From NCBI GenBank assembly GCA_028284445.1, contig JANQRS010000052.1, positions 62,001-126,000 of the forward strand: a stretch of DNA of 64,000 bases, written 5' to 3'. Both the position numbers and the translations under genes were made by a program. This document shows, one piece after another, positions 26,745 to 37,179 of the stretch; the stretch's first letter is position 1, and each line of letters starts with the position of its first letter. This stretch comes from Calditrichia bacterium (GTDB lineage Bacteria > Calditrichota > Calditrichia > RBG-13-44-9 > J075). Under the pieces are notes generated by a model. That model made no database searches. It had not been told where the DNA came from and saw only the letters and a program-made list of their open reading frames with translations.

Positions 26745-28291
26745 GATTGCCTTTGTCGCGCCCGGTTTTGCTGACGGCGCTGTATCCGTTTGTCGATGAT
26801 GAATTTCTCTTTGTTCACGATGATCTTGGTGTAGTCGTCATCGATCTTTGCTGCTTTGTCCAGCGCCTTTTTGGCATCGTCGTAATGTTGGAGATCACGT
26901 AGACATCGCGCGTAGTGAATATAGATCCAGGCGCGCTGAAAATCATCTTCCATTTTGGAAAGTCTTGGTGTGACATTCTCGAAAGCTTCCTTCCCGGGAA
27001 AGAGCTGTCGCGTATAGTGAAAATTGATTCCCAGGATGCTGTAGGCGAGGTATTTGAAATTGGGATTCGGGCTCTTTTCGCCTTTTAACACGGCCTCGGT
27101 TATTTCTTCTGCGATCGCCATGCTCTCCTTGAACTTGTGGCTATAAACCAGGTTGTTGGCTAAATGATACTTCTTCATCAGCGGATCCATCGGATACTTC
27201 GAGGGCATCTGGGAGAGGCCGTAGTAATACTTTGTTTCCTTTGTGTTCCTGATCTTGTTGAAATAGTATTCCGCTGCCTGGCGGTTGCCGCCAAGGTCGG
27301 CAAGGTGACCCATATAATAATGAATGGCCGATTGATAGTACGGAGAGAGCTTGGTGTCCGATTCCAGGAGCTGCTCAAAGTGTATTTCAGCTTGATCAAA
27401 CTGATTTAGCCGGTAGCGGGCAATTGCCAGATTGTAGAGCTTGAGATTGTTGATGAGCGGGGCAAGACTGGGGTCGATATCGTCGATCGCTTCGCAATAC
27501 TCGATGCATTTCTCGATGCGGCCGTTGCGTCTGTCATGGTAGGCGAGAAACAGCCCCAGGGCGTGATTACCGGGATATTTCTTATACATCTTTTTGACGG
27601 CAGAAATGCTGCTACGGCGTTCACCTTCCAGGAAGTAGCGAATCATATTATACATGAACTGTGCTTCAGTCCGAAGCGAGTGGCCGCGTGAAGCGGTTAG
27701 CTGAACTTCTTCAATGCCCAACTTGCGATTGCCCTTAAAGCCAAGCACGCCGGCAAAAAATTTGAGGATGCCCGGGAGCAAGTCTGCGTAGTAGTGAACG
27801 ATTCCCAGCCCGATGTAAGCATCATAGTAGCTCGAGTCAATTTCTACCGCTTTTTCCAGGCTGTTCTTCGCAGTGCGTCCGGAAAAATAACCTTTGACAT
27901 AGCTGCGGTCCATGACGTGAACCATACCACGCAGACCGCTGGCAACACCACGATAAAAGTGTGCTTCGGCCAATTTCTCATTTTCATCCAAATAGTCTTC
28001 GCTGACATCATTGGCACGCGATATTTGCTGATCAAGAAGGGTGGCGAGAGAATCATCCGCCTTGTTAAACGAATAGAAAATGATGTTGAGTAAGGCGCTA
28101 TTGACGTATCCGTGCGGATGATCGGGATAGCGGTTTTCTATTTCTTGAAATGATTCCGCTGCCTCGGTCATTTTCAGATCGTAGATCTGGTTTTTTCCCT
28201 GCATCAGCAGGCTGTCGAGGTCCGCAGGCATTGGGTTGCCAAAGGCGAACAGCGTGGACAGGCATAGGAAGATAATTGTAAGATGTTTCAT
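26741..28291 (-). CDS. Secreted TPR (TPR39/IML2-like) protein
   Basis: 516 residues with a signal peptide (MKHLTIIFLCLSTLFAFG). The N-terminal half carries the pattern EAHFYRGVASGLRGMVHVM, GRTAKNSLEKAVEIDSSYYDAYIGLGIVHYYADLLP and GHSLRTEAQFMYNMIRYFLEGE, which recalls TPR39-like proteins; the C-terminal half is regular TPR (ALGLFLAYHDRRNGRIEKCIEYCEAI, DQAEIHFEQLLESDTKLSPYYQSAIHYYMGHL). The tail is strongly basic (RIQRRQQNRARQRQ). Function unknown, presumably periplasmic scaffold. Its stop overlaps the purD start. Confidence 0.8.
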   Translation of the reverse strand: MKHLTIIFLCLSTLFAFGNPMPADLDSLLMQGKNQIYDLKMTEAAESFQEIENRYPDHPHGYVNSALLNIIFYSFNKADDSLATLLDQQISRANDVSEDYLDENEKLAEAHFYRGVASGLRGMVHVMDRSYVKGYFSGRTAKNSLEKAVEIDSSYYDAYIGLGIVHYYADLLPGILKFFAGVLGFKGNRKLGIEEVQLTASRGHSLRTEAQFMYNMIRYFLEGERRSSISAVKKMYKKYPGNHALGLFLAYHDRRNGRIEKCIEYCEAIDDIDPSLAPLINNLKLYNLAIARYRLNQFDQAEIHFEQLLESDTKLSPYYQSAIHYYMGHLADLGGNRQAAEYYFNKIRNTKETKYYYGLSQMPSKYPMDPLMKKYHLANNLVYSHKFKESMAIAEEITEAVLKGEKSPNPNFKYLAYSILGINFHYTRQLFPGKEAFENVTPRLSKMEDDFQRAWIYIHYARCLRDLQHYDDAKKALDKAAKIDDDYTKIIVNKEKFIIDKRIQRRQQNRARQRQS

Positions 28292-28319
28292 AAAATTGAC
28301 TTCTGAGTTACTTCATTCA

Positions 28320-28464
28320 AAATCCCAAATCCCAACAGGAAAAATTCCAAAAACGTAGAATGAAATTGCGAGTATGCGCTAAGTGGATTAGAGGACTTTG
28401 GCGCTAGAGATTTGTACGTTGAGATTTCTTTTGGGATTTGATACTTTCTTGGAATTTGGAATTT
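28320..28464. repeat. Heptanucleotide repeat pair flanking the uvrB 3' end
   Basis: Two head-to-tail AAATCCC units (28320-28333) and two GGAATTT units (28451-28464) lie about 120 bases apart, with a single GGGATTT copy at 28433-28439. The distal pair starts seven bases from the uvrB stop (minus strand). The two ends form loose inverted repeats, so the transcript could fold. No gene lies between the TPR gene start and the uvrB stop. Confidence 0.55.
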
Positions 28465-28470
28465 CCTTTT

Positions 28471-30495
<2,025 letters not shown>

Positions 30496-30626
30496 CATGC
30501 CCCTTTTTTTGTCCAAATTTAGAAGGGGGTGAGGTGGAATGCAAGCGCAACGTGTTGTCAAATTTCTTTTAGGGTAATTCGTGTGACGGATTGGGTCGAA
30601 TCATATCTTAACTGTATATTATGATT

Positions 30627-30685
30627 GTTGAAGCGTTGAAGCGTTGAAGCGTTGAAGCGTTGAAGCGTTGAAGCGTTGAAGCGTT
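30627..30685. repeat. Octanucleotide tandem repeat between uvrB and the Asp-box gene
   Basis: Seven perfect consecutive copies of GTTGAAGC, plus a trailing GTT, occupy 30627-30685 in the divergent gap. The array lies 69 bases before the ATG of the downstream gene, so copy-number change could alter promoter spacing. A GCGGC-TCT-GCCGC hairpin follows at 30694-30706. Confidence 0.9.
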
Positions 30686-30753
30686 ACTCGGATGCGGCTC
30701 TGCCGCGTATGTTCGCTTTTGCAATAAGGCACTTCGGAAGGGAGATTCGTGCT

Positions 30754-32934
30754 ATGGGCAAATTTCTTATTTGGTTCCTAGGGTTTTTCTGTCCGCTTGT
30801 ACTAATGGCTCAGGACTTTTGGCTGCAAACCGGGAAACCGACGGGCGGAATTATAAACAAAATACATATCCAGAACGACAACAAAATATGGGTTACCGCC
30901 TCAAACTCCGGGCTCTTTTACAGTAAGGATGGTGGCTTTACGTGGCAATCGGTCCATGGAAATCTTCAAACCCAACTTAAGATTCAGGATATAGCGTCAA
31001 GCGGCGATGACGCCGTATTTGTTGCTGCCACAGGCGTTTGGGGAACATTCGGTGGGCTTTTTAAGAGTGAAGACGAAGGTGCGTCTTGGCAATCGGTGCG
31101 CTTGGGGTCTAGTTTGCAGGCTGGAGTTGATCCATTGGGTTGTTTATATACCACCTCACATAACAATTTCTTGGCACATTATGACGGTCTTTACAAAGCG
31201 CATCCTGGTTTCGGTTCATGGCAGCAAATTTTTAGCGGGCGTATTCAAGATCTCCATATTGCTAAGAATGGTGATATTTACGTTGCTACTAACAATCAGT
31301 TCCTTAGCAAGAGCCGAGATCAAGGCGAGACTTGGCGGCCGTTAGGCCTTAACCAAAGTATCACTAATATTAGATCAATCACCTCTTCAGCTTTGGGGCA
31401 AATAATTGCTGGTATTGTCAGCAACGGCGTTTTGGCTTCCTTTGATTATGGCAGGACCTGGGAGCATTTTGCTCAGGATCGTTTTGGTGGCTATGATGTT
31501 AGCATTCCGGTTGTTTTTGCGCATAATGATAGTCTGTTGGGGGTGATATCTTCCAATGGCGATTTGTTCCTGAGTAACGACATGGGAACAAACTGGTCTA
31601 TGACTCCTCTATTCAGAAACAATAAAGTCAATACTGCTGCTGTGAGTACAGACGGTGCATTGTTTGTCGGAACCGATAATGGCCTGTTTGTCTATTCTAT
31701 ACAGACTGGTGAAATTTTTGAACGATCAAATGGTTTGACCGGGTCAAATTTAGTTCTGGCCGAATTTACGGATACGGGTAAGCTCATAACCGCATCTTCA
31801 AGCGACCACTTGTATTCGTCGGAGAATCGTGGAAGAACTTGGCGAAGTGAGAAAAATCCCTTCTGGCCCAACTGGGTAAGTCGTAGAAAAGCCTTCCGCA
31901 AGTTGATAAAGGCAAGCGACGGAACATTATGGATGGGTCACAGTCTGGGATTGATGAAATCTGTTGACAATGGCCAAACCTGGCAAATTATTACAGATCA
32001 TCGAATTCGCAATTTTTTCGGCAATTTTGCAGTCAATTCACTCGGCCATGTATATGTGGCGATGAATGATGGCGAACGAGGTGTGTTCCTGTCAAAAAAT
32101 AAGGGGCGGACCTGGATATCAATTAAGCAGGGGCTTTCCGGCCAATTCAATTGGTGGGTTCACGAACTTTTTGTAGATAGCCGGGATACTATCTATCTTT
32201 CCACAGGTTCAAGTCTGTTTTACCGGACACCAGAAGATTCAAGGTGGCAAAAGATAGTTTTCAACTATCACATTTTGCAGTTTACCCAATTTCTAGAACT
32301 GGATGGTGGGGTTGTTGTTGCTGGTACAGCTAAGCGTGGCATTCATCGATTCAAGCTGGGACAAAGCTATTTGCATCGCGTGAGCGGTGAACTGCTCAAT
32401 CAGCATATCCTTACATTGGCGCAAGGGCCTGATGGGCGAATTTGGGCAGGAACGATAAACAAGGGTATCTACTTTTCTGACGACAATGGGATTTCATGGC
32501 AAGCAAGGAACGACGGATTGGCTTCGAAAAGAGTCAACGATATCGCATTTGACGAAGAAGGTTTTATCTACTTGGCAACGCGCGACAATGGCATCGTCCG
32601 CAGTCGGGAACCGGTTGGTCTCACTACGATCGAGTTGCCTCCTGACGAGCAGGTCGGAACGTCTGCGGTTATAAGCGGATATCCCAATCCATTTAACGCA
32701 AGTACCAATATTCAATTTGACCTTCCAAATCCCGGCTTTGCGGACATAAGAATTTTTGACTATCTTGGGCGAGTTGTTAAGAAGTTGGTTGCCGGGAATC
32801 GCAATGCAGGCCGGCATATAGTCAGATGGGAAGGTAAAAATGATGATGGACAAAACGTTGCTTCAGGTATCTATTTCGCTCAGATGATTTTCGACAACCA
32901 TCGCACCGTTCAGCGCCTCCTCCTCGTGAAATAG
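30754..32934 (+). CDS. Secreted Asp-box (BNR) propeller protein with T9SS-like sorting domain
   Basis: 726 residues from the ATG at 30754 (AAGGGAGA upstream), with a signal peptide MGKFLIWFLGFFCPLVLMAQ. The body contains about nine Asp-box motifs of the form SxDxGxTW (YSKDGGFTWQS, KSEDEGASWQS, KSRDQGETWRP, ASFDYGRTWEH, SSENRGRTWRS, KSVDNGQTWQI, LSKNKGRTWIS, SDDNGISWQA), typical of sialidase- and sortilin-like propellers. The end is a FlgD-like/T9SS type A sorting domain (YPNPFNASTNIQFDLP, FDYLGRVVKKLV, ASGIYFAQM, LLLVK). It is probably secreted to the surface; substrate unknown. Confidence 0.88.
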   Translation: MGKFLIWFLGFFCPLVLMAQDFWLQTGKPTGGIINKIHIQNDNKIWVTASNSGLFYSKDGGFTWQSVHGNLQTQLKIQDIASSGDDAVFVAATGVWGTFGGLFKSEDEGASWQSVRLGSSLQAGVDPLGCLYTTSHNNFLAHYDGLYKAHPGFGSWQQIFSGRIQDLHIAKNGDIYVATNNQFLSKSRDQGETWRPLGLNQSITNIRSITSSALGQIIAGIVSNGVLASFDYGRTWEHFAQDRFGGYDVSIPVVFAHNDSLLGVISSNGDLFLSNDMGTNWSMTPLFRNNKVNTAAVSTDGALFVGTDNGLFVYSIQTGEIFERSNGLTGSNLVLAEFTDTGKLITASSSDHLYSSENRGRTWRSEKNPFWPNWVSRRKAFRKLIKASDGTLWMGHSLGLMKSVDNGQTWQIITDHRIRNFFGNFAVNSLGHVYVAMNDGERGVFLSKNKGRTWISIKQGLSGQFNWWVHELFVDSRDTIYLSTGSSLFYRTPEDSRWQKIVFNYHILQFTQFLELDGGVVVAGTAKRGIHRFKLGQSYLHRVSGELLNQHILTLAQGPDGRIWAGTINKGIYFSDDNGISWQARNDGLASKRVNDIAFDEEGFIYLATRDNGIVRSREPVGLTTIELPPDEQVGTSAVISGYPNPFNASTNIQFDLPNPGFADIRIFDYLGRVVKKLVAGNRNAGRHIVRWEGKNDDGQNVASGIYFAQMIFDNHRTVQRLLLVK

Positions 32935-33003
32935 GAATTTCTGCAGCGCTTCGAACTTTGTTGTGAGTATCTTCTAGTTTGCGATATTGAAACAGGATTC
33001 TAC

Positions 33004-34155
33004 ATGGGCTTAAACGAATTTCTTGAACTTCTTCAAAGTGGCCTCAGTTACCCCCTGGTCGAGGTCGCCGGTCATGCCATCACGGCCTCACAACTGCTAT
33101 TGTTCGTCGGCATTATGCTGGTCTTCATTCTGCTGTCACGCTTCATGCGGAAGTCGCTTTTACAGCGAATTGTGCACTATGCGGAAATGGAAGAAGACAA
33201 GGCGCAGAAATACGACCGTATTATTCACAATCTGATGTTGCTATTTGGTTTTGTTCAAGGCATGGCGATGATGGGCCTCCCGTTTAATCGCTTGCTGCGC
33301 TTTGAGCTTTTTCATATTAACCAAACGCCTATTACGCCGCTATCGATCCTGATCCTGGCAGTCTTGATCGGCTCCTTCGGTGTCATGTCTCGACTGGTCC
33401 AGCGATTCTTCGCGAAACAGGTTTTTTCCTATATGAACATGGACGAAGGGATGCATTATACCCTCTCGCGAATTATCCACTACCTGGTGATGATCATCGG
33501 TGGAATTATAGCCTTCCAGCAAATCGGCATCAGCCTTAGCGGGCTGGCGGTGGTTTTTGGTTTCCTTTCTGTCGGCATCGGCTTTGGCCTGCAGAATATT
33601 ACCTCCAATTTTGTCGCTGGGTTAATGTTGCTATTCGAACGACCGATTCAGGTAGGCGACCGGGTGGTTGTCGGTGATATCCGCGGCGATGTTACCGAAA
33701 TCAACATTCGTTCAACAACGATTCGCTCGGAGAATAATATTTCGATCATTGTGCCAAATTCGGAATTTGTTTCCTCGACTGTTGTCAATCTATCACATCA
33801 TGATACCCGCATTCTACTGGACGTGAAAGTCGGCGTTGCATATGATTCCGATTTGGATCTTGTAATTAAGGCGCTGAAAGAGGTGGCAGCTGACGACAAA
33901 GATGTGCTGCGCCGACCTGAACCGCTGGTCCATCTTGCCAATTTCGGCGACTCCGCCTGGGATATGGAGCTGCGAGTATGGGTCCGCAATCCGAAGACTT
34001 CTCGGAACATACGTTCGAATCTGCATTGCGCAATTGTTCGTAAATTTCGCGAATACAAGATTGAAATTCCATTTCCGCAGCGGGATCTCAATGTTCGGCA
34101 ATTGGCTCCGGTGTCTTTGAGTGACAATCCTGAACAAGCGGCGCAGCAGTCATGA
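33004..34155 (+). CDS. MscS-family mechanosensitive ion channel
   Basis: 383 residues. Three to four membrane segments in the first 190, then the pore-lining TM3 region GLAVVFGFLSVGIGFGLQNITSNFVAGLMLLFERPIQVGDRVVV, the MscS signature, and the cytoplasmic beta domain with FGDSAWDMELRVWV and the C-terminal PFPQRDLNVR. Protects cells from hypo-osmotic shock by opening under membrane tension. It is larger than E. coli MscS (286 residues) because of extra N-terminal helices. The stop overlaps the start of the next gene (ATGA). Confidence 0.93.
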   Translation: MGLNEFLELLQSGLSYPLVEVAGHAITASQLLLFVGIMLVFILLSRFMRKSLLQRIVHYAEMEEDKAQKYDRIIHNLMLLFGFVQGMAMMGLPFNRLLRFELFHINQTPITPLSILILAVLIGSFGVMSRLVQRFFAKQVFSYMNMDEGMHYTLSRIIHYLVMIIGGIIAFQQIGISLSGLAVVFGFLSVGIGFGLQNITSNFVAGLMLLFERPIQVGDRVVVGDIRGDVTEINIRSTTIRSENNISIIVPNSEFVSSTVVNLSHHDTRILLDVKVGVAYDSDLDLVIKALKEVAADDKDVLRRPEPLVHLANFGDSAWDMELRVWVRNPKTSRNIRSNLHCAIVRKFREYKIEIPFPQRDLNVRQLAPVSLSDNPEQAAQQS

Positions 34156-34940
34156 GTGTCCGCACGTTCGTGATTATCGCAGCATTGCTCTTCATGCAAT
34201 CCTGCGCTCAAGAAGGTGATGCCGCAGACCGTTTGCCGGATGGCATCAAACGTCTGCTCGCTGCTTATCCACAGCATTTGGTCTCGGCAACGGCTCACAG
34301 TGTGGTCTGGGCTGACGGGACTGAAATGATCTTTGATGACGGGGTTCGCAGGAAAAGTCATGATCAATTGCTGAATCAACCGGATCTCGAGGATCAGTTT
34401 CATTTTGAATACTCGCTCGCTGATAGCATGATACCACCACCATACCGGCATGACCCGGGACGTATTCGCTATGAACCGTTTTTTCGCAAGATGTATGGCG
34501 ATAGTGAAGAGATGGTGCGAGGCCGACTAAAGCCGATCCAATGGCTCCCAAACTCAATCAACAAAACGCTCTACGTTACAACAGTAAATGACCTCGATAA
34601 GATTTTTCAGCGATTGTCTCTTGAGCTGGATGCATTGGGGCCGGCCTATCGCAAATATTTGGAAAAGCCGGCCGGAACCTTTGTCTGGCGAAAAATTGCC
34701 GGGACGGATCGTTTGAGCACGCATAGCTTTGGCATGACCATCGATATCAACGTCGACTATTCTCACTATTGGCGTTGGGATAAGACCTATTCTTATCGCA
34801 ATAAGATACCGATGGAAATTGTGGAAGTTTTCGAAGAGCACGGTTTTATTTGGGGTGGACGTTGGTATCACTACGATACGATGCACTTTGAATACCGGCC
34901 TGAATTGTTGATAAATCAAACGCAACCGCCGCTCAAATAA
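34152..34940 (+). CDS. M15-family D-Ala-D-Ala carboxypeptidase-like lipoprotein
   Basis: 262 residues with a lipoprotein signal peptide (Cys18 in LLFMQSCAQ). The zinc site of the M15 (VanY/VanX-like) family is visible: STHSFGMTIDINVDY gives the HxxxxxxD pair, and YDTMHFEYRPELL gives the second His. Likely trims D-alanyl-D-alanine stem peptides in the periplasm or degrades muropeptides. It overlaps the mscS gene by four bases, so it may help the wall adapt to osmotic stress; that link is inference. Confidence 0.85.
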   Translation: MSVRTFVIIAALLFMQSCAQEGDAADRLPDGIKRLLAAYPQHLVSATAHSVVWADGTEMIFDDGVRRKSHDQLLNQPDLEDQFHFEYSLADSMIPPPYRHDPGRIRYEPFFRKMYGDSEEMVRGRLKPIQWLPNSINKTLYVTTVNDLDKIFQRLSLELDALGPAYRKYLEKPAGTFVWRKIAGTDRLSTHSFGMTIDINVDYSHYWRWDKTYSYRNKIPMEIVEVFEEHGFIWGGRWYHYDTMHFEYRPELLINQTQPPLK

Positions 34941-35081
34941 AAAAGCGTCGATACTGCAAACGTTTTAATTCTCTCATTGCCTTATACGCCGACTTTTTTG
35001 AGTTTTCCCTCTGTGAAATATGAGAATATTGCATTATATTCCGTGCTGTATTAAGCGAATTATCTTAACAACGGAGACGAC

Positions 35082-36134
35082 ATGAGCAAAAAGATTAGTG
35101 AGCTTTTGGGGGACGAGGCATCTTATTTGCTGGAACATAAGTCAAACACAATTTCCAGCGACATGCTGCACTTACCGGGACCTGATTTTGTAGAACGTAT
35201 TTTCGGCCCAAGTGACCGAACCATTCCGGTAATGCGTAATCTGGCGTCAATTTATGACCACGGACGTCTTGCCGGCACCGGCTATATTTCAATTCTACCG
35301 GTTGACCAGGGTATCGAGCATTCCGCCGGTGCATCATTTGCACCAAATCCAATCTACTTTGATCCTGAGAACATTGTAAAGCTGGCTATTGAAGGCGGCT
35401 GTAATGCGGTTGCTTCCACACTTGGCGTTCTTGGCCTAGTAGCACGCAAGTATGCCCACAAAATTCCTTTCATTTTGAAGATCAATCACAACGAATTCCT
35501 CAGCTATCCGAATACCTTTGATCAGATCATGTTTGCCAGTATCGACCAGGCCTTTGAAATGGGCTGTGCAGCTGTAGGGGCAACCATTTACTATGGGTCC
35601 GAAGGCAGTGAGCGCCAAATTGTTGAAGTCTCGGAAGCATTCGAATATGCACATAGCCTCGGATTGGCAACCATTCTCTGGGCCTACACCCGCAACTCTG
35701 CCTTCAAGCAGGATGGGGTCGACTACCATGTTTCAGCAGATTTGACCGGACAGGCAAACCACCTTGCAGCAACGATTCAAGCTGATATCGTAAAGCAAAA
35801 ACAGCCGGAAAATAATGGCGGTTATAATGCGGTTAAATTTGGCAAAACGCATCCGAAGGTATACGATGAGTTGAGCAGCGATCACCCGATTGATTTGACC
35901 CGCTACCAGGTAGCGAATTGCTACATGGGTCGTGCCGGATTGATCAATAGTGGCGGCGCTTCCGGTTCCAACGATCTTGCGCAGGCTGTTCGTACGGCGG
36001 TTATCAACAAGCGTGCCGGTGGTATGGGGTTGATTTCCGGACGGAAAGCATTCCAGAAGCCGATGAACGTTGGTGTTGACTTGCTGAATGCTATTCAGGA
36101 CGTTTATCTGGATGATGATGTAACGATTGCCTAA
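35082..36134 (+). CDS. fbaB: Class I fructose-bisphosphate aldolase (FbaB/DhnA type)
   Basis: 350 residues. Cleaves fructose-1,6-bisphosphate to DHAP and glyceraldehyde-3-phosphate by Schiff-base chemistry. Family landmarks: SILPVDQGIEHSAGASFAPNP, GGCNAVASTLGVLG, PFILKINHNEF, ILWAYTRNSAF, and the C-terminal GRAGLINSGGASG and AGGMGLISGRKAF. It is the archaeal/bacterial DhnA class, not the Zn-dependent class II enzyme. The start has CGGAGA upstream. The gene is followed by a large palindrome at 36165-36220. Confidence 0.95.
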   Translation: MSKKISELLGDEASYLLEHKSNTISSDMLHLPGPDFVERIFGPSDRTIPVMRNLASIYDHGRLAGTGYISILPVDQGIEHSAGASFAPNPIYFDPENIVKLAIEGGCNAVASTLGVLGLVARKYAHKIPFILKINHNEFLSYPNTFDQIMFASIDQAFEMGCAAVGATIYYGSEGSERQIVEVSEAFEYAHSLGLATILWAYTRNSAFKQDGVDYHVSADLTGQANHLAATIQADIVKQKQPENNGGYNAVKFGKTHPKVYDELSSDHPIDLTRYQVANCYMGRAGLINSGGASGSNDLAQAVRTAVINKRAGGMGLISGRKAFQKPMNVGVDLLNAIQDVYLDDDVTIA

Positions 36135-36164
36135 GGCAGTTCAAATTTCTCGATTGTTTTTCTT

Positions 36165-36220
36165 AAACCTACATCCCCCTGCTTCCCCCTTCGAAGGGGG
36201 ACACAGGGGGATGTAGGTTT
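36165..36220. repeat. Large intergenic palindrome after fbaB
   Basis: Two nested stems: an outer 16-bp pair (AAACCTACATCCCCCT against AGGGGGATGTAGGTTT) and an inner TCCCCCTTCGAAGGGGGA stem, joined by a small GC/CAC internal loop. Together they cover 56 bases, and TTTTT runs on at the right edge (36218-36222). On the plus strand this would serve as the fbaB terminator; its symmetry suggests it also stops the convergent vapC transcript. Similar CCCCCT/AGGGGG elements are known as dispersed intergenic repeats in several phyla. Confidence 0.85.
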
Positions 36221-36258
36221 TTGCATTTTGGCGTGCGTAATTTTTCGGGATTCAGATT

Positions 36259-36687
36259 CTACAAATCAACGCCTTCCGGGATTACCCGTAAGCCAAGCGA
36301 TTGATAACCGGTCTTGATGGTGACAACCGTTGTGATGCGCCTTCTGCGCATGGTGAGATATGCTGCGAGGTCATAGAGGTCGAGTTCCAGGTCTGCGTGC
36401 TTTCGCAAAAGGCGAAATGCTTCTTTTTGCGTTCGTCTGCCGATCCAGGCAATACTCAGATGGGTACCGGCATACGCTTCTTCAATAGTTTGATTGAATT
36501 GTATCGCCGTAGAAATACCCAGCGACTCACGTAAAATGGCGGTTGCGTTGCCGACCGCAATATTATGAGTGAATATGCGATCCCCATTGTTGAGCGCTTT
36601 GTTAAACTCTTTTGCCACTTCTTCATGGTAGGGGGCATTGGGGTCGATCAGTGAGACCCAGGCACTTTCATCAACAAATATTTTCAT
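36259..36687 (-). CDS. VapC-like PIN-domain toxin
   Basis: 142 residues, PIN fold. Acidic residues: Asp6 (MKIFVDESAW), Glu54 (ILRES) and Asp106 (LDLYDLAAY). The fourth acidic position, usually TxDxxF, reads TIKTGY here, so Lys125 replaces it. PIN toxins cleave RNA; the altered fourth site may lower activity. Its ATG overlaps the antitoxin stop by four bases (ATGA), the standard toxin-antitoxin arrangement. Confidence 0.82.
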   Translation of the reverse strand: MKIFVDESAWVSLIDPNAPYHEEVAKEFNKALNNGDRIFTHNIAVGNATAILRESLGISTAIQFNQTIEEAYAGTHLSIAWIGRRTQKEAFRLLRKHADLELDLYDLAAYLTMRRRRITTVVTIKTGYQSLGLRVIPEGVDL

Positions 36688-36899
36688 TGGGAATCTGCCG
36701 ACGCTTCCAGATTGGACATGTCGAGCAGTTTATAAAGTGGGTTGGAGGCCATGAGCAGCGACAGCTTGCCTGATTTCACCCGCTTTAAGGAGATTTCTAC
36801 CTTGTCTCCCGGGACCAGTTTCAGGCGTTGCAAAACTTCGTTGGGTATCTGGAGTTTATTGTTCTCGTCAAGTGTCGCCGTAAAGTTACCGAATTTCAT
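36684..36899 (-). CDS. AbrB/VapB-type antitoxin
   Basis: 71 residues. A SpoVT/AbrB swapped-hairpin fold is visible: GNFTATLDENNKLQIPNEVLQRLKLVPGDKVEISLK. Such proteins bind DNA upstream of their own operon and neutralise the PIN toxin through a C-terminal tail (here SNLEASADSQ). GGAGTCC lies upstream of the ATG. The 280-base gap to the next gene is A/T-rich and is where the operon promoter and operator would be. Confidence 0.85.
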   Translation of the reverse strand: MKFGNFTATLDENNKLQIPNEVLQRLKLVPGDKVEISLKRVKSGKLSLLMASNPLYKLLDMSNLEASADSQ

Positions 36900-37179
36900 T
36901 GGGACTCCGTTTTTAAGAAAATTAGTGATCTTTGCTTGCAGTTACAAGGCTTTTGTTGGACGTCAATGAGCGATTTTCAAAAAATTAAAATGCATTCCAT
37001 TGCTGTGGTGTGTAATATGTAAGATGATATTGTGTTTGGTTGCTGTTAGCTATGGATCTACAATTATCTGGAACGGAAGAATGACTGAAAAGTTTGACTA
37101 TTAGTTAATTCTGAAATAGGAATCACGCAGAAGCTGTTGACACCACAGGATGTGAGATTGTCAAGAAAGATGAGGGACT

